DNA from: Vibrio profundi
Lineage (GTDB): Bacteria; Pseudomonadota; Gammaproteobacteria; Enterobacterales; Vibrionaceae
Length of the DNA stretch: 64,000 nucleotides
Direction of reading: 5' to 3'
Assembly (NCBI RefSeq): GCF_005281835.1
Contig: NZ_RZIS01000006.1
Span: forward strand, 62,001 to 126,000
Shown: positions 33,338 through 43,953 of the stretch, one piece after another
How the letters are laid out: the number at the start of each line of letters is the position of its first letter
How positions within the stretch are numbered: position 1 is the first letter of the stretch
Program-made: the position numbers and the translations under genes
Notes under the pieces: generated by a model
The model's input: only the letters and a program-made list of their open reading frames with translations
Told to the model about the DNA's origin: nothing
Databases searched by the model: none

Positions 33338-33427
33338 TCCCAATAGCACAAGCTGCTGTCGCTCACTAGATTGGTTCCTGCTACACTTAGCGACTATTCC
33401 TTTCGACTTTATTTAAAGAGATAACAC

Positions 33428-34123
33428 ATGAAAATCGGCATCATCGGAGCAATGGAGCAAGAAGTTGCGATCCTAAAAACAGCAATTACTGACATCCAAG
33501 AAGTAAACAAAGGCGGTTGTACCTTTTTCTCAGGTCAGTTAAACGGTGTTGATGTTGTATTGCTACAGTCAGGTATTGGTAAAGTTGCAGCAGCGGTTGG
33601 TACTTCAATTCTACTAAGCGAGTATCAACCAGATGTTGTGATCAATACAGGTTCTGCTGGCGGCTTCGATGCAAGTTTAAACCTCGGCGACGTGGTAATT
33701 TCTACAGAAGTTCGTCACCATGACGCAGATGTAACAGCATTTGGCTACGAAATTGGTCAAATGGCAGGTCAACCAGCAGCCTTTAAAGCAGACGAGAAAT
33801 TAATGGCCGTGGCAGAGAAAGCGCTAACCGCAATGGAAGATAAGCACGCAGTGCGTGGCCTGATCTGTACTGGCGATACATTCGTTTGCACGGCAGAACG
33901 TCAAGAGTTCATCCGTAAACACTTCCCTTCAGTAATTGCCGTTGAAATGGAAGCATCAGCTATCGCTCAAGCTTGTCACCAATTCCAAGTCCCATTTGTA
34001 GTGGTTCGCGCAATTTCCGACGTAGCAGACAAAGAATCTCCAATGAGCTTCGATGAGTTCCTTCCTCTTGCAGCACAAAGCTCTTCTGAAATGGTGCTGA
34101 AGATGGTTGATTTACTGAAGTAA
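33428..34123 (+). CDS. mtnN: 5'-methylthioadenosine/S-adenosylhomocysteine nucleosidase
   Basis: MtnN (Pfs), 231 residues. It cleaves the adenine from methylthioadenosine, S-adenosylhomocysteine and 5'-deoxyadenosine. It thereby detoxifies these products and supplies S-ribosylhomocysteine, the LuxS substrate for autoinducer-2. The family starts [13 protein letters not shown], as here. [21 protein letters not shown] and [10 protein letters not shown] are family blocks; Glu and Asp of the active site lie in VEMEA and in [12 protein letters not shown]. It is followed after nine bases by the CbiB-like gene and then by btuF, and the three probably form one operon. Confidence 0.97.
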   Translation: MKIGIIGAMEQEVAILKTAITDIQEVNKGGCTFFSGQLNGVDVVLLQSGIGKVAAAVGTSILLSEYQPDVVINTGSAGGFDASLNLGDVVISTEVRHHDADVTAFGYEIGQMAGQPAAFKADEKLMAVAEKALTAMEDKHAVRGLICTGDTFVCTAERQEFIRKHFPSVIAVEMEASAIAQACHQFQVPFVVVRAISDVADKESPMSFDEFLPLAAQSSSEMVLKMVDLLK

Positions 34124-34132
34124 CCCTCTGTT

Positions 34133-35086
34133 ATGCAAGCAATGTTTGAACAAATATTTGCGAACGGTGTGCTCCTCGTCATGTGGGGCGCACTTTTATT
34201 CCATTTAATTCTTCCTATTCCTTACTCTGCGCACCCCACGACTCTTTGGCATAAATTTGCAGAGTTACTCGCAAGCAAAGTAAACAATAATCATAGTTAC
34301 TCACAAAGTTTATTGTCGGGTACGCTAGCAAGCTTACTAATGTGTTTACCAGCACTTGCTGTTCTTTGGGCTCTCAAGCCTTTGGTCTGGCAGCCTCAGT
34401 TATTTGAGCTAGGGCTATTATTGTTGGCGATAGATTGGCGTAATAATGAAAAACTCGCGAATCAACTGATCAAAGCGTTAGGTAATGAAGATAAAAAACT
34501 TGCACGCCGATTACTTTCTCCAGTCGTAAACCGTCAAACCGAGACCCTTTCTATTCTAGGATTAGGTAAGGCAGGCGCCGAAACGATCATCATGGGCTAC
34601 GGCAGAAACGTAATTTGCGTTTTATTCTGGTATGGCATTGGTGGTGGAATCGCCGCGTTAATGTACCGATTGGTTGCAGAGCTCGCCAGAGCATGGTCAC
34701 CAAGCAGGAGTGAGTTTTCACCATTTGGTATAGCCGTCATTCGCATTGTTGCTGTTCTCGATTTCATACCCTTACGCTTGTTTGCACTCATGATTGTATT
34801 TGGCACCAAAGCCACTCACACCTTTCAGAACATGCTGCAACAAAGTAAGTCTTGGCCCTTGCCTGGCCCAGCTTGGTTAATCACTGCGGCAGGCCATAAA
34901 CTAGAGCTATCGTTAGGCGGGCCTGCTATTTACAACGACAAAAAAGCCATTCGCGCCAAATTAGGCGGCCGAATTGCTCCATCGGCATTACACCTTTCTC
35001 AACTTCAAAAGATGCTCGCTTGGCGAATCATGGCTTGGATTCTTCTTCAAAGCGCCGTATTGCTCGCCATCCATCAAGGAATATAA
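34133..35086 (+). CDS. Cobalamin biosynthesis CobD/CbiB family membrane protein
   Basis: This 317-residue protein has about four or five membrane segments (near residues 9-28, 62-85, 163-182, 208-226 and 296-313). The C-terminal stretch LELSLGGPAIYNDKKAIRAKLGG resembles the end of CbiB/CobD, which attaches aminopropanol to adenosylcobyric acid. The family identity is moderate. The N-terminal part is divergent, and the protein also recalls the related AmpE group. Position between mtnN and btuF supports a vitamin B12 link, but no other corrinoid-synthesis gene is in the window. No strong ribosome site is seen; coupling to mtnN is likely. An ATG three codons later is possible. Confidence 0.72.
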   Translation: MQAMFEQIFANGVLLVMWGALLFHLILPIPYSAHPTTLWHKFAELLASKVNNNHSYSQSLLSGTLASLLMCLPALAVLWALKPLVWQPQLFELGLLLLAIDWRNNEKLANQLIKALGNEDKKLARRLLSPVVNRQTETLSILGLGKAGAETIIMGYGRNVICVLFWYGIGGGIAALMYRLVAELARAWSPSRSEFSPFGIAVIRIVAVLDFIPLRLFALMIVFGTKATHTFQNMLQQSKSWPLPGPAWLITAAGHKLELSLGGPAIYNDKKAIRAKLGGRIAPSALHLSQLQKMLAWRIMAWILLQSAVLLAIHQGI

Positions 35087-35087
35087 A

Positions 35088-35927
35088 TTGCTCTCTACTT
35101 GTTACTCCCGTTCATTGCTTATCAGTGCTGTTTTATTTACGTTTTCAGCACAGGCGAGTGATGACATTCAACGAGTCATCAGCCTTGCGCCACATGCGAC
35201 AGAACTGGCATATGAAGCTGGTTTGGGCGACAAACTCGTTGCTGTCAGCGATCGCAGTGACTATCCCCCACAAGCTCAACAACTTGAGAAAGTTGCTAAC
35301 TATCAGGGAATTAAAGTCGAGAAGATCATCGCTTTACAACCCGACCTTATCTTAGCGTGGCCAGCAGGAAACCCGCCTAGAGAATTAGAAAAGCTAGAAC
35401 AATTTGGCTTTGAGATTTACTACTCAAAAACAAAAACCTTGGATAATATCGCGACAAATATAGAGCAGCTTAGTCAATACTCAGATGACCCAGAAGTCGG
35501 CCTGAAAAACGCCCAAGCCTACAAACAACGCTTAGCGGTTCTAAAAGATAAGTATAAAGACGCTTCTCCTGTACGCTACTTTTACCAGTTAAGTGAAAAG
35601 CCGATCATTTCGGTCGCACAAGGCCACTGGCCAAGTGAAGTGTTCGAGTTTTGTGGTGGTGAGAATATTTTTGCAAACAGTGCTTCCCCTTACCCTCAAG
35701 TCGGCATTGAGCAAGTCGTCCTTAATGCACCAGAGGTGATCTTCACATCTCAACATGCGATCGATAACGGTAACATGTGGCGCTCTTGGCAAGATGAAAT
35801 TCCAGCCGTCTCCAAACAACAAGTTTGGTCACTCAATTCAGATTGGATTAACCGTCCAACACCGCGCACACTGAACGCTATACAGCAAGTGTGTAATTTC
35901 TTCGATAAAGCACGCCAAAATCGCTAA
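35088..35927 (+). CDS. btuF: Vitamin B12 periplasmic binding protein
   Basis: BtuF, 279 residues with the start chosen here, is the periplasmic part of the BtuCDF vitamin B12 importer. RVISLAPHATELAYEAGLGDKLVAVS is the typical beginning of the mature protein, followed by VEKIIALQPDLILAW. I use a TTG at 35088, one base after the preceding stop, with AAGGA seven bases upstream. It gives a regular signal peptide (MLSTCYSRSLLISAVLFTFSAQA). The frame is open much further upstream inside the CbiB-like gene, but that would bury the signal. btuC and btuD are not nearby. Confidence 0.93.
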   Translation: MLSTCYSRSLLISAVLFTFSAQASDDIQRVISLAPHATELAYEAGLGDKLVAVSDRSDYPPQAQQLEKVANYQGIKVEKIIALQPDLILAWPAGNPPRELEKLEQFGFEIYYSKTKTLDNIATNIEQLSQYSDDPEVGLKNAQAYKQRLAVLKDKYKDASPVRYFYQLSEKPIISVAQGHWPSEVFEFCGGENIFANSASPYPQVGIEQVVLNAPEVIFTSQHAIDNGNMWRSWQDEIPAVSKQQVWSLNSDWINRPTPRTLNAIQQVCNFFDKARQNR

Positions 35928-35999
35928 CTATTTAGCAAGATTTTTCGTACAATTCGCGCACTAAACCCTGTTCCCTAACTTTATAAGAGCGCTAGTATC

Positions 36000-36620
36000 A
36001 TGGATTCCATGCTGCTTTACTTTATTGACTTATTTGGCACCGCTATTTTTGCTATTTCAGGCGTGATTTTGGCTGGCCGTTTAAAAATGGACCCTTTTGG
36101 AGTTGCTGTTCTCGGCAGCGTTACGGCTATTGGTGGCGGTACAATCCGTGACATGGCTTTAGGTGCTACTCCAGTATTTTGGATCACCGATACCACTTAC
36201 CTTTGGGTTATTTTACTTACCTGCTTATTTACAATGATCATCGTTCGACGCCCAAAAAGGCTAGCATGGTGGGTTCTTCCCGTTTGTGATGCTATCGGTT
36301 TAGCAGTCTTTGTCGGGATTGGCGTAGATAAAGCCATGGCTTACCAAGACTCAGCATTAGTCGCTGTCATCATGGGCGTCATTACTGGCTGTGGCGGAGG
36401 CATTATCCGTGACATGCTAGCCCGCGAGGTTCCTATGGTGTTACGAAGCGAGGTATATGCCACTGCTTGTATTGTAGGGGGGATCTTCCATACCACTGCG
36501 TTAGCCATGGGCCATGATAGCTCCAGCGCATTCCTAGCCGGGGTTTTCTCCACTCTCTTGATAAGGCTTGGCGCAATTCGTTGGCACCTTTCATTACCGA
36601 CCTTTGCCATCAACAAGTAA
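36000..36620 (+). CDS. TRIC-type channel family protein (UPF0126, YicG/YadS-like)
   Basis: This 206-residue protein has about seven hydrophobic segments arranged as two related halves. Each half carries a Gly-rich block with Arg-Asp: TAIGGGTIRDMALG in the first and GVITGCGGGIIRDMLARE in the second. This internal repeat defines the UPF0126 family, bacterial relatives of trimeric intracellular cation channels. The bacterial role is not settled. An E. coli relative has been linked to glycine transport, but I would not extend that here. It has its own terminator and lies 72 bases after btuF. Confidence 0.9.
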   Translation: MDSMLLYFIDLFGTAIFAISGVILAGRLKMDPFGVAVLGSVTAIGGGTIRDMALGATPVFWITDTTYLWVILLTCLFTMIIVRRPKRLAWWVLPVCDAIGLAVFVGIGVDKAMAYQDSALVAVIMGVITGCGGGIIRDMLAREVPMVLRSEVYATACIVGGIFHTTALAMGHDSSSAFLAGVFSTLLIRLGAIRWHLSLPTFAINK

Positions 36621-36627
36621 ATTCTTA

Positions 36628-36650
36628 GGGCTCTATTTAGAGCCCTTTTT
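36628..36650 (+). terminator. Terminator after the TRIC-family gene
   Basis: GGGCTCT / AGAGCCC stem with a 4-base loop and five T. Confidence 0.93.
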
Positions 36651-36992
36651 AATACCCGAGAATCACTCTTCAACGCTCCATATTGTCTCAGCCACCACTC
36701 TCCCAAAACATTAGTAATGTTTTTTGTTTACTTAACTATCCAACAAGCTATATTGGTAAACAAATAACTTTATATAATTAAAGAAATGGATATCCAGAGC
36801 ATGCTGATATCCATTCAGAGAGCTTCAATACAACTTGGCAGTAGGCCTTACTAGAAACTCTCTTCCATCCTAATTCCATAAAGTTCTAAGAATTAGTCAC
36901 TATGGTTAGGAAATAGGTTAAGTGGTCGAATAAAAAACTCAATCAATACCTTTAAATAGACTCTCATAACGTAATCAATATAAGGCTTAATT
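36651..36992. other. Region upstream of the flavodoxin-like gene with two inverted repeats
   Basis: 342 bases with no gene. Two perfect inverted repeats stand out: TTGTTTAC (36724-36731) / GTAAACAA (36756-36763), with 24 bases between, and ATGGATATC (36787-36795) / GATATCCAT (36807-36815), with an 11-base loop. No T run follows either, so they may be operators for the downstream gene. Confidence 0.5.
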
Positions 36993-37559
36993 ATGAACGA
37001 CAAAAAAATCGGGGTTGTGTACTTTTCCAAGACAGGTGCAACAAAGTTGGTTGCTCAAAATATAGTAGAGGGAATTGAACATCACCCTCAAGTAAGCAGC
37101 ATCAGCATTGAAATTCTGCCTAGTGAAATTGTTGAAGGTCGATACATAAACCAAGAAAAAATTGAGCAACTCAATGACTGCGATGCCATCCTCTTTGGCT
37201 CCCCTACTTACATGGGCTCTCCATCAGCCCAATTCAAATCATTTATGGATGCAAGTAGCGAGCAATATTGTAGAAAAGCTTGGCGCAACAAACTTGCCGG
37301 CGGGTTTACGACAGGCGGTAGCATTAACGGAGAACAACAACAAACGTTGCTGAGTTTTTTTGCACTTGCTTGCCAGCATGGAATGCTTTGGGTGGGGTTG
37401 GATGCCTCTAAGCACACCGATGATTTGGGGCTCAACAGAACAGGTTCTAACATCGGCTTGGTCTCAAGCGCCGGAGAAGAGTCACTTATCCATGAAAACG
37501 ATCTACAAACTGCTTTTTATTATGGAGACAGGTTCGCTCAACTTGTTTGCGCCAAATAG
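36993..37559 (+). CDS. Flavodoxin-like (WrbA/FMN reductase group) protein
   Basis: This 188-residue flavodoxin-fold protein has the FMN phosphate loop GVVYFSKTGATKLVAQN near the start. It then has DCDAILFGSPTYMGSPSAQFKSFMD (the typical GSPTYMG of WrbA-like quinone reductases) and LAGGFTTGGSINGEQQQTL for the isoalloxazine site. Probably a NAD(P)H:quinone or flavin reductase; the donor and substrate are unknown. It is a single-gene unit with a 433-base gap to carB's stop-side neighbour region upstream and a terminator shared with carB. It differs clearly from the FMN reductase at 5809. Confidence 0.87.
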   Translation: MNDKKIGVVYFSKTGATKLVAQNIVEGIEHHPQVSSISIEILPSEIVEGRYINQEKIEQLNDCDAILFGSPTYMGSPSAQFKSFMDASSEQYCRKAWRNKLAGGFTTGGSINGEQQQTLLSFFALACQHGMLWVGLDASKHTDDLGLNRTGSNIGLVSSAGEESLIHENDLQTAFYYGDRFAQLVCAK

Positions 37560-37592
37560 CGTTCCCCTCCAAGCCCGCCAGACAGCTAATAC

Positions 37593-37622
37593 AAAAAAGC
37601 CCACTCTATTGAGTGGGCTTTC
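37593..37622. terminator. Bidirectional terminator between the flavodoxin gene and carB
   Basis: AAGCCCACTC / GAGTGGGCTT stem with a 4-base loop. An A run on the 5' side gives a T run for carB on the minus strand, so it mainly serves carAB. Confidence 0.9.
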
Positions 37623-37640
37623 GATTACATATCGCTAAAG

Positions 37641-40600
37641 TTACGCTTTTGATGCATTAACTTGTGCGTGTAGCTCTTGAACAGAAGTTACTGTCGTCTT
37701 CGCGTCAGCTGTGTGAGCCATACACGTTGCAAACGCTGCGTTTAGCGTTGTTGTGTAGTTCACTTTCTCAGCAAGTGCACCACGACGAAGAACTTTAGAA
37801 TCTTCGATCGCTTGGCGGCCAGCTGCAGTGTTCACGATGTAGGTGTACTCGTTGTTCTTGATACGGTCAAGAATATGAGGACGGCCTTCGTGTACCTTGT
37901 TTACTAGACGTGGGTTGATGCCCGCTTCGCCAAGAATAACTGCTGTACCGTGTGTTGCGTCTAGCTGGTAGCCAAGCTTAGATAGCTTAGATGCTAGGTC
38001 TACAACGCGCTCTTTGTCGCCTTCGCGAACAGAAAGAAGTGCACGACCGCCTTCTGGGTAGATGTTGCCACAACCCAATTCCGCTTTAGAGTAAGCTTCT
38101 GCGAACGTTGCACCAACACCCATAACTTCACCAGTAGAGCGCATTTCTGGGCCTAATAGTGGGTCAACACCTGGGAACTTGTTGAATGGAAGTACCACTT
38201 CCTTCACTGAGTAGTAAGGTGGGATGATTTCTTTGGTAAAGCCTTGAGACTCTAGCGATTGACCCGCCATTACACGAGCTGCAATCTTAGCAATTGGTGC
38301 GCCAGTTGCTTTAGATACGAACGGTACCGTACGTGCTGCACGAGGGTTAACCTCGATTAGGTAGACTTGGTTGTTCTTAACAGCAAACTGCGTGTTCATC
38401 AGACCACGAACACCCAACTCGAACGCCAGTTTTTCAACTTGCTCACGCATTACGTCTTGGATTTCTTGGCTTAGCGTGTATGCAGGAAGAGAACATGCTG
38501 AGTCACCTGAGTGAACACCCGCTTGTTCGATGTGCTCCATGATACCGCCGATAACTACGCGCTCACCGTCACAGATAGCATCGATATCCACTTCAACTGC
38601 GTCATCTAGGAAGCTATCAAGAAGAACTGGAGATTCGTTCGATACGCTTACAGCTTCGTTGAAGTAGCGACGTAAGTCTTGCTCGTCGTATACGATTTCC
38701 ATCGCACGACCACCAAGTACGTAAGAAGGACGTACAACCAATGGGAAGCCGATTTCGCGAGATTTCTCTACCGCTTGTTCCATTGTTGTTACTGTCGCGT
38801 TCTCTGGTTGTAGAAGACCTAGACGGTCAACAGCAACTTGGAAACGCTCACGGTCTTCTGCACGGTCGATTGCGTCAGGGCTAGTACCGATGATTGGCAC
38901 GCCAGCCGCTTCTAGTGCGCGAGCCAGTTTAAGTGGTGTTTGACCACCGTACTGAACGATAACGCCTTTTGGCTTCTCAACACGAGCGATTGCTAGTACG
39001 TCTTCCAGTGTTACTGGTTCGAAGTACAGACGGTCAGACGTGTCGTAGTCCGTTGAAACAGTCTCAGGGTTACAGTTAACCATGATAGTTTCATAGCCAT
39101 CTTCACGTAGAGCTAGTGATGCGTGTACACAACAGTAGTCAAATTCGATACCTTGGCCGATACGGTTTGGACCGCCGCCTAGAATCATGATCTTGTCTTT
39201 GTCTGTTGGGTTAGCTTCACACTCGTCATCGTAAGATGAGTACATGTAAGCCGTATCTGAAGAGAACTCAGCCGCACACGTATCAACACGCTTGTAAACT
39301 GGGTGGATGTCGTATTGGTCACGTAGACGACGGATTTCGCTTTCTGCTACACCTAGAATCTTAGATAGGCGTGCATCAGCAAAGCCTTTACGCTTCAGCT
39401 TGTTTAGCTCGTCTTTGTTCAAGCCAGCAAAGCCTTTCGCTTTAAGTTCTTGCTCAAGCTTAACGATGTCTTCGATTTGAACTAGGAACCAACGGTCGAT
39501 TTGCGTTAGGTTGAATACGCCATCTACAGACATACCCGCACGGAATGCATCCGCGATGTACCAAATACGCTCTGCGCCAGCTTCTTTTAGTTCGTGACGA
39601 ATTGTTGTTAGTGCGTCAGGCGCGTCTAGGTCAACCATTTCGTCGAAGCCAGTCGCGCCAACTTCTAGGCCGCGAAGAGCTTTTTGTAGAGACTCTTGTT
39701 GGTTACGGCCGATAGCCATAACTTCACCAACAGACTTCATTTGCGTCGTTAGACGGTCGTTAGCACCTGCAAATTTCTCGAAGTTGAAACGAGGAATCTT
39801 AGTTACTACGTAGTCGATTGTTGGTTCGAATGATGCTGGTGTTGCGCCACCCGTGATATCATTTTGCAGTTCATCTAATGTGTAACCCACAGCCAGTTTC
39901 GCTGCAATCTTAGCGATTGGGAAACCTGTCGCTTTAGATGCTAGTGCAGAAGAACGAGATACACGTGGGTTCATCTCGATGATAACCATACGGCCATCTT
40001 TCGGGTTGATACCAAACTGTACGTTAGAGCCACCCGTTTCAACACCAATCTCACGCAGTACTGCTAGAGATGCGTTACGCATCAGTTGGTATTCTTTGTC
40101 TGTTAGCGTCTGTGCTGGTGCAACTGTGATTGAGTCACCCGTGTGGATACCCATTGGGTCAAAGTTTTCAATCGCACATACGATGATACAGTTGTCCGCT
40201 TTGTCACGAACCACTTCCATCTCGTACTCTTTCCAACCGATAAGAGATTCATCGATTAGAAGTTCGTTGGTTGGAGATAGGTCCAGACCACGACGACAGA
40301 TTTCTTCGAACTCTTCTTTGTTGTATGCGATACCACCGCCTGTACCACCCATAGTGAATGATGGACGGATGATACATGGGAAGCCAACCATATCTAGAAC
40401 GCCATAAGCTTCTTCCATGGTTTTAGCAGTATCCGCACGTGGACACTCAAGGCCGATAGACTTCATCGCTTTATCGAAACGAGAACGGTCTTCTGCTTTA
40501 TCGATAGCGTCAGCCGTTGCACCAATCATCTCTACACCGAACTCTTCAAGAACACCGTGTTTCTCTAGATCTAGTGCACAGTTAAGTGCTGTTTGGCCAC

Positions 40601-40871
40601 CCATTGTAGGTAGAACTGCATCTGGCTTCTCTTTCGCGATGATGTTGCGAACAACTTCCCATTGGATAGGCTCGATGTAAGTTGCATCAGCCATATCTGG
40701 GTCAGTCATGATGGTCGCTGGGTTCGAGTTTACAAGAATAACTCGGTAACCTTCTTCGCGAAGCGCTTTACAAGCTTGAGCACCAGAGTAATCGAACTCA
40801 CATGCTTGGCCGATAACGATCGGGCCAGCACCTAGAATTAGAATACTTTTAATGTCAGTACGTTTTGGCAT
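37641..40871 (-). CDS. carB: Carbamoyl-phosphate synthase large subunit
   Basis: The 1076-residue synthetase subunit makes carbamoyl phosphate for arginine and pyrimidines. Its two homologous ATP-grasp halves are visible: [28 protein letters not shown] at the start and [28 protein letters not shown] from about residue 560. Each has an ATP-binding block ([12 protein letters not shown] and [11 protein letters not shown]) and an EMNPR/EVNPR metal site. The C-terminal allosteric domain (about 940-1076) binds effectors in the family. Gene order carA-carB with 16 bases between. The codon use is biased as for a well-expressed gene. Confidence 0.99.
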   Translation of the reverse strand: MPKRTDIKSILILGAGPIVIGQACEFDYSGAQACKALREEGYRVILVNSNPATIMTDPDMADATYIEPIQWEVVRNIIAKEKPDAVLPTMGGQTALNCALDLEKHGVLEEFGVEMIGATADAIDKAEDRSRFDKAMKSIGLECPRADTAKTMEEAYGVLDMVGFPCIIRPSFTMGGTGGGIAYNKEEFEEICRRGLDLSPTNELLIDESLIGWKEYEMEVVRDKADNCIIVCAIENFDPMGIHTGDSITVAPAQTLTDKEYQLMRNASLAVLREIGVETGGSNVQFGINPKDGRMVIIEMNPRVSRSSALASKATGFPIAKIAAKLAVGYTLDELQNDITGGATPASFEPTIDYVVTKIPRFNFEKFAGANDRLTTQMKSVGEVMAIGRNQQESLQKALRGLEVGATGFDEMVDLDAPDALTTIRHELKEAGAERIWYIADAFRAGMSVDGVFNLTQIDRWFLVQIEDIVKLEQELKAKGFAGLNKDELNKLKRKGFADARLSKILGVAESEIRRLRDQYDIHPVYKRVDTCAAEFSSDTAYMYSSYDDECEANPTDKDKIMILGGGPNRIGQGIEFDYCCVHASLALREDGYETIMVNCNPETVSTDYDTSDRLYFEPVTLEDVLAIARVEKPKGVIVQYGGQTPLKLARALEAAGVPIIGTSPDAIDRAEDRERFQVAVDRLGLLQPENATVTTMEQAVEKSREIGFPLVVRPSYVLGGRAMEIVYDEQDLRRYFNEAVSVSNESPVLLDSFLDDAVEVDIDAICDGERVVIGGIMEHIEQAGVHSGDSACSLPAYTLSQEIQDVMREQVEKLAFELGVRGLMNTQFAVKNNQVYLIEVNPRAARTVPFVSKATGAPIAKIAARVMAGQSLESQGFTKEIIPPYYSVKEVVLPFNKFPGVDPLLGPEMRSTGEVMGVGATFAEAYSKAELGCGNIYPEGGRALLSVREGDKERVVDLASKLSKLGYQLDATHGTAVILGEAGINPRLVNKVHEGRPHILDRIKNNEYTYIVNTAAGRQAIEDSKVLRRGALAEKVNYTTTLNAAFATCMAHTADAKTTVTSVQELHAQVNASKA

Positions 40872-40887
40872 TGTCTACTACTCCGAA

Positions 40888-42027
40888 TTACGCTGTGTGC
40901 TTTTTAATTAGTTCAATGAAGTGGTCGAATAACGGCGCTGCGTCTTCTGGACCAGGGCTTGCTTCTGGGTGACCTTGGAAGCTAAATGCTGGTTTGTCTG
41001 TACGGTGGATACCTTGCAGAGAACCATCAAATAGAGACTTGTGCGTTGCACGTAGGTTTTCAGGAAGTGTGTCTTCGTCAGCAGCAAAGCCGTGGTTTTG
41101 CGAAGTAATCATCACAACATCACGATCTAAATCTTTAACTGGGTGGTTTGCACCGTGGTGACCAAACTTCATCTTCACTGTCTTAGCGCCTGACGCAAGA
41201 GCAAGAATTTGGTGGCCTAGACAGATACCGAAGATTGGTAAGCCTTTTTCTAGGAACACTTTTGTCGCTTCAATTGCGTAAGTACATGGTTCTGGGTCAC
41301 CAGGGCCATTTGAAAGGAATACACCGTCTGGATTTAGTGCAAGCACTTCTTCAGCAGAAGTTTCAGCTGGAACAACCGTTAGGCGGCAGCCGCGGTCAAC
41401 GAGCATTCGTAGGATGTTTCGTTTTGCACCGAAGTCATAAGCAACAACGTGGTATGGCAATTCTGAGTCTGCTTTCGCTTCAGGAAGTCCACCCGTAAGC
41501 GTCCACGAACCTTGTTTCCATTGATACGCTTCTTTCGTTGTAACTTCTTTCGCAAGGTCCATACCTTTCAGGCCAGGGAATTCTTTTGCTTTAGCTAGAG
41601 CCAAAGCTTCGTCTAAGTTGTTACCCGCTACGATACAACCATTCTGTGCACCTTTTTCGCGAAGGATGCGCGTCAGCTTACGAGTATCGATATCAGCGAT
41701 ACCAACAACGTTTTGCGACTTAAGGTAATCAGAAAGGGATTGTTCATTACGGAAGTTAGAAGCGATAAGAGGGAGATCGCGAATCACAAGGCCTTGAGCG
41801 TGGATTGAAGAGGATTCTTCGTCTTCGGAATTGGTTCCGGTATTGCCAATGTGAGGATAAGTAAGGGTAACGATTTGTTGAGAATAGGAAGGATCAGTGA
41901 GGATTTCTTGGTACCCCGTCATCGAGGTATTAAAAACGACTTCACCAACTGCGGAACCTACAGCGCCAATGGCTTCACCGTGAAATACTGTCCCATCTTC
42001 TAGGACTAGTAGTGCTGACTTTTTCAA
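40888..42027 (-). CDS. carA: Carbamoyl-phosphate synthase small subunit
   Basis: The 379-residue glutaminase subunit frees ammonia from glutamine for CarB. The class I amidotransferase domain is at about 190-375, with nucleophile Cys in [13 protein letters not shown] and the His-Glu pair in [37 protein letters not shown] is the typical N-terminal block. The start is TTG at 42027 ([12 protein letters not shown]) with TGGAGG five bases upstream; E. coli carA also starts with TTG. It follows a 481-base region with a near-consensus promoter. Control by arginine and pyrimidines is known in E. coli; I could not place clear ARG boxes here. Confidence 0.98.
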   Translation of the reverse strand: MKKSALLVLEDGTVFHGEAIGAVGSAVGEVVFNTSMTGYQEILTDPSYSQQIVTLTYPHIGNTGTNSEDEESSSIHAQGLVIRDLPLIASNFRNEQSLSDYLKSQNVVGIADIDTRKLTRILREKGAQNGCIVAGNNLDEALALAKAKEFPGLKGMDLAKEVTTKEAYQWKQGSWTLTGGLPEAKADSELPYHVVAYDFGAKRNILRMLVDRGCRLTVVPAETSAEEVLALNPDGVFLSNGPGDPEPCTYAIEATKVFLEKGLPIFGICLGHQILALASGAKTVKMKFGHHGANHPVKDLDRDVVMITSQNHGFAADEDTLPENLRATHKSLFDGSLQGIHRTDKPAFSFQGHPEASPGPEDAAPLFDHFIELIKKHTA

Positions 42028-42133
42028 GACAACCTCCAGAAATAAATATGCATTAAAATTGATTTAATTTGCAAATCTACCTTCCTGTAACACCAGAAAC
42101 TGCGTGTTTATGGAAATTAGACAAATTGGCGGT

Positions 42134-42162
42134 ATTCTAGTGATGTGCGTGATTTGTGTCAA
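42134..42162 (-). promoter_or_regulatory. carAB promoter
   Basis: On the minus strand TTGACA (42157-42162), exactly 17 bases, then TAGAAT (42134-42139): a consensus -35 and five of six bases at -10. Predicted start near 42127, giving a leader of about 100 bases. Confidence 0.8.
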
Positions 42163-42465
42163 CATTTACTATAAAAGAAATTCATAATTTAAAGCTACAT
42201 ACACAGATATCTATTTAGAAGCCTTAAAAGTTAAACTTTAAAGGATAAAAGCGCCCAATTTTATCAAATATATAATTTATGAAGATTCAAACAAGGAAAG
42301 TTAGAGAGGGATTTTGTGACGAGAAGGACGCAAACGATCAAGGTGACAAGTTTACACCAACTTATAAACACTTGGACCAACATTAGAGCCAAACTGCTAT
42401 AAAAAGAAGTAAAGCACAGCTATTTCAGTGCTTATAAAAAAGATAAACTCAATAGAAAACACATA

Positions 42466-42497
42466 GAAAGATAAATGCGCCAGACAGTGCTGACGCA
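42466..42497 (-). terminator. Terminator of dapB
   Basis: TGCGTCAG / CTGGCGCA stem (one G-U pair, 6-base loop) followed by TTTATCTTTCT on the minus strand, 12 bases after the dapB stop. Confidence 0.7.
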
Positions 42498-42508
42498 TAA
42501 TTATCTAA

Positions 42509-43336
<828 letters not shown>

Positions 43337-43429
43337 CTATCGTTACAGCTCAAAGCCGTTGACCTTAGCTGTATCACAAAATTTATAAGTCGTATTAAAC
43401 TAACAACAATCTCAAATTCATGCTAGCGC

Positions 43430-43828
43430 TTAAGTAAACTCTTTTATTACACGTTCTAAGATTGGAACGTTCGCTTCCGGGAATGCATACCCAGATAAAT
43501 CTTCGATTCGGACCCATTCACCTTGCTGGCCTTCTTTCCCATATGGATCTTTTTCAAACTCATGGATCACCATAAAATCAAACTTTAAGGATTTCTCCGG
43601 GTAATCATATTCTAAGTGCTCAAACAAGGATTGTTTGGTTACGGTGATGCCGATTTCTTCATCCAACTCTCGCGCCATTGCGCTCTCGGGCGTTTCCTCA
43701 GCTTCCACTTTACCGCCAGGAAATTCCCAAAATCCACCTTTATGGAGATTGTCAGGTCGTTTAGTAATAAATATTTTCGACTGCTCTGGGTTAAAAATAA
43801 TACCCGCTACAATATGAATACGTTTCAT
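43430..43828 (-). CDS. mutT: 8-oxo-dGTP diphosphatase MutT
   Basis: This 132-residue Nudix hydrolase removes oxidised dGTP from the nucleotide pool. The Nudix box is complete: GGKVEAEETPESAMARELDEEIGI (G-x5-E-x7-RE-x2-EE-x-G). FWEFPGGK before it and the position right after secA, as in E. coli, support MutT itself rather than another Nudix enzyme. The ATG at 43828 (MKRIHIVAGII) is chosen; a GTG four codons upstream is also open. A terminator lies between secA and this gene, so it probably has its own promoter. Confidence 0.95.
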   Translation of the reverse strand: MKRIHIVAGIIFNPEQSKIFITKRPDNLHKGGFWEFPGGKVEAEETPESAMARELDEEIGITVTKQSLFEHLEYDYPEKSLKFDFMVIHEFEKDPYGKEGQQGEWVRIEDLSGYAFPEANVPILERVIKEFT

Positions 43829-43882
43829 AAAGACACTCACTTTTTCTGCGTACTTCTAATCTGTGACGCTATAAACTAGATA

Positions 43883-43911
43883 CAAAAAGAGCCGCCTAAG
43901 CGACTCTTTAT
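43883..43911 (-). terminator. Terminator of secA
   Basis: AAAGAGTCGC / GCGGCTCTTT stem (one G-U pair, loop TTAG) followed by TTTTTGT on the minus strand, about 40 bases after secA. Confidence 0.85.
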
Positions 43912-43953
43912 CAAAGGTTGTTAACGCTAAACTACAGCAAAGCGTTATTAGGC

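Larger units (their letters stand above)
42028..42508. other. carA-dapB intergenic region
   Basis: 481 AT-rich bases on the minus strand. It holds the dapB terminator (42466-42497), a strong sigma-70-like promoter (42134-42162) and a leader of about 100 bases before carA. There is no ORF. AT-rich near-palindromes (about 42045-42085) could be regulator sites but do not match the ARG box well. Confidence 0.6.

Noticed and set aside
42040..42090. ARG boxes in the carA leader
   Set aside because: AT-rich near-palindromes are present but match the ARG consensus at only about 9 of 14 positions.
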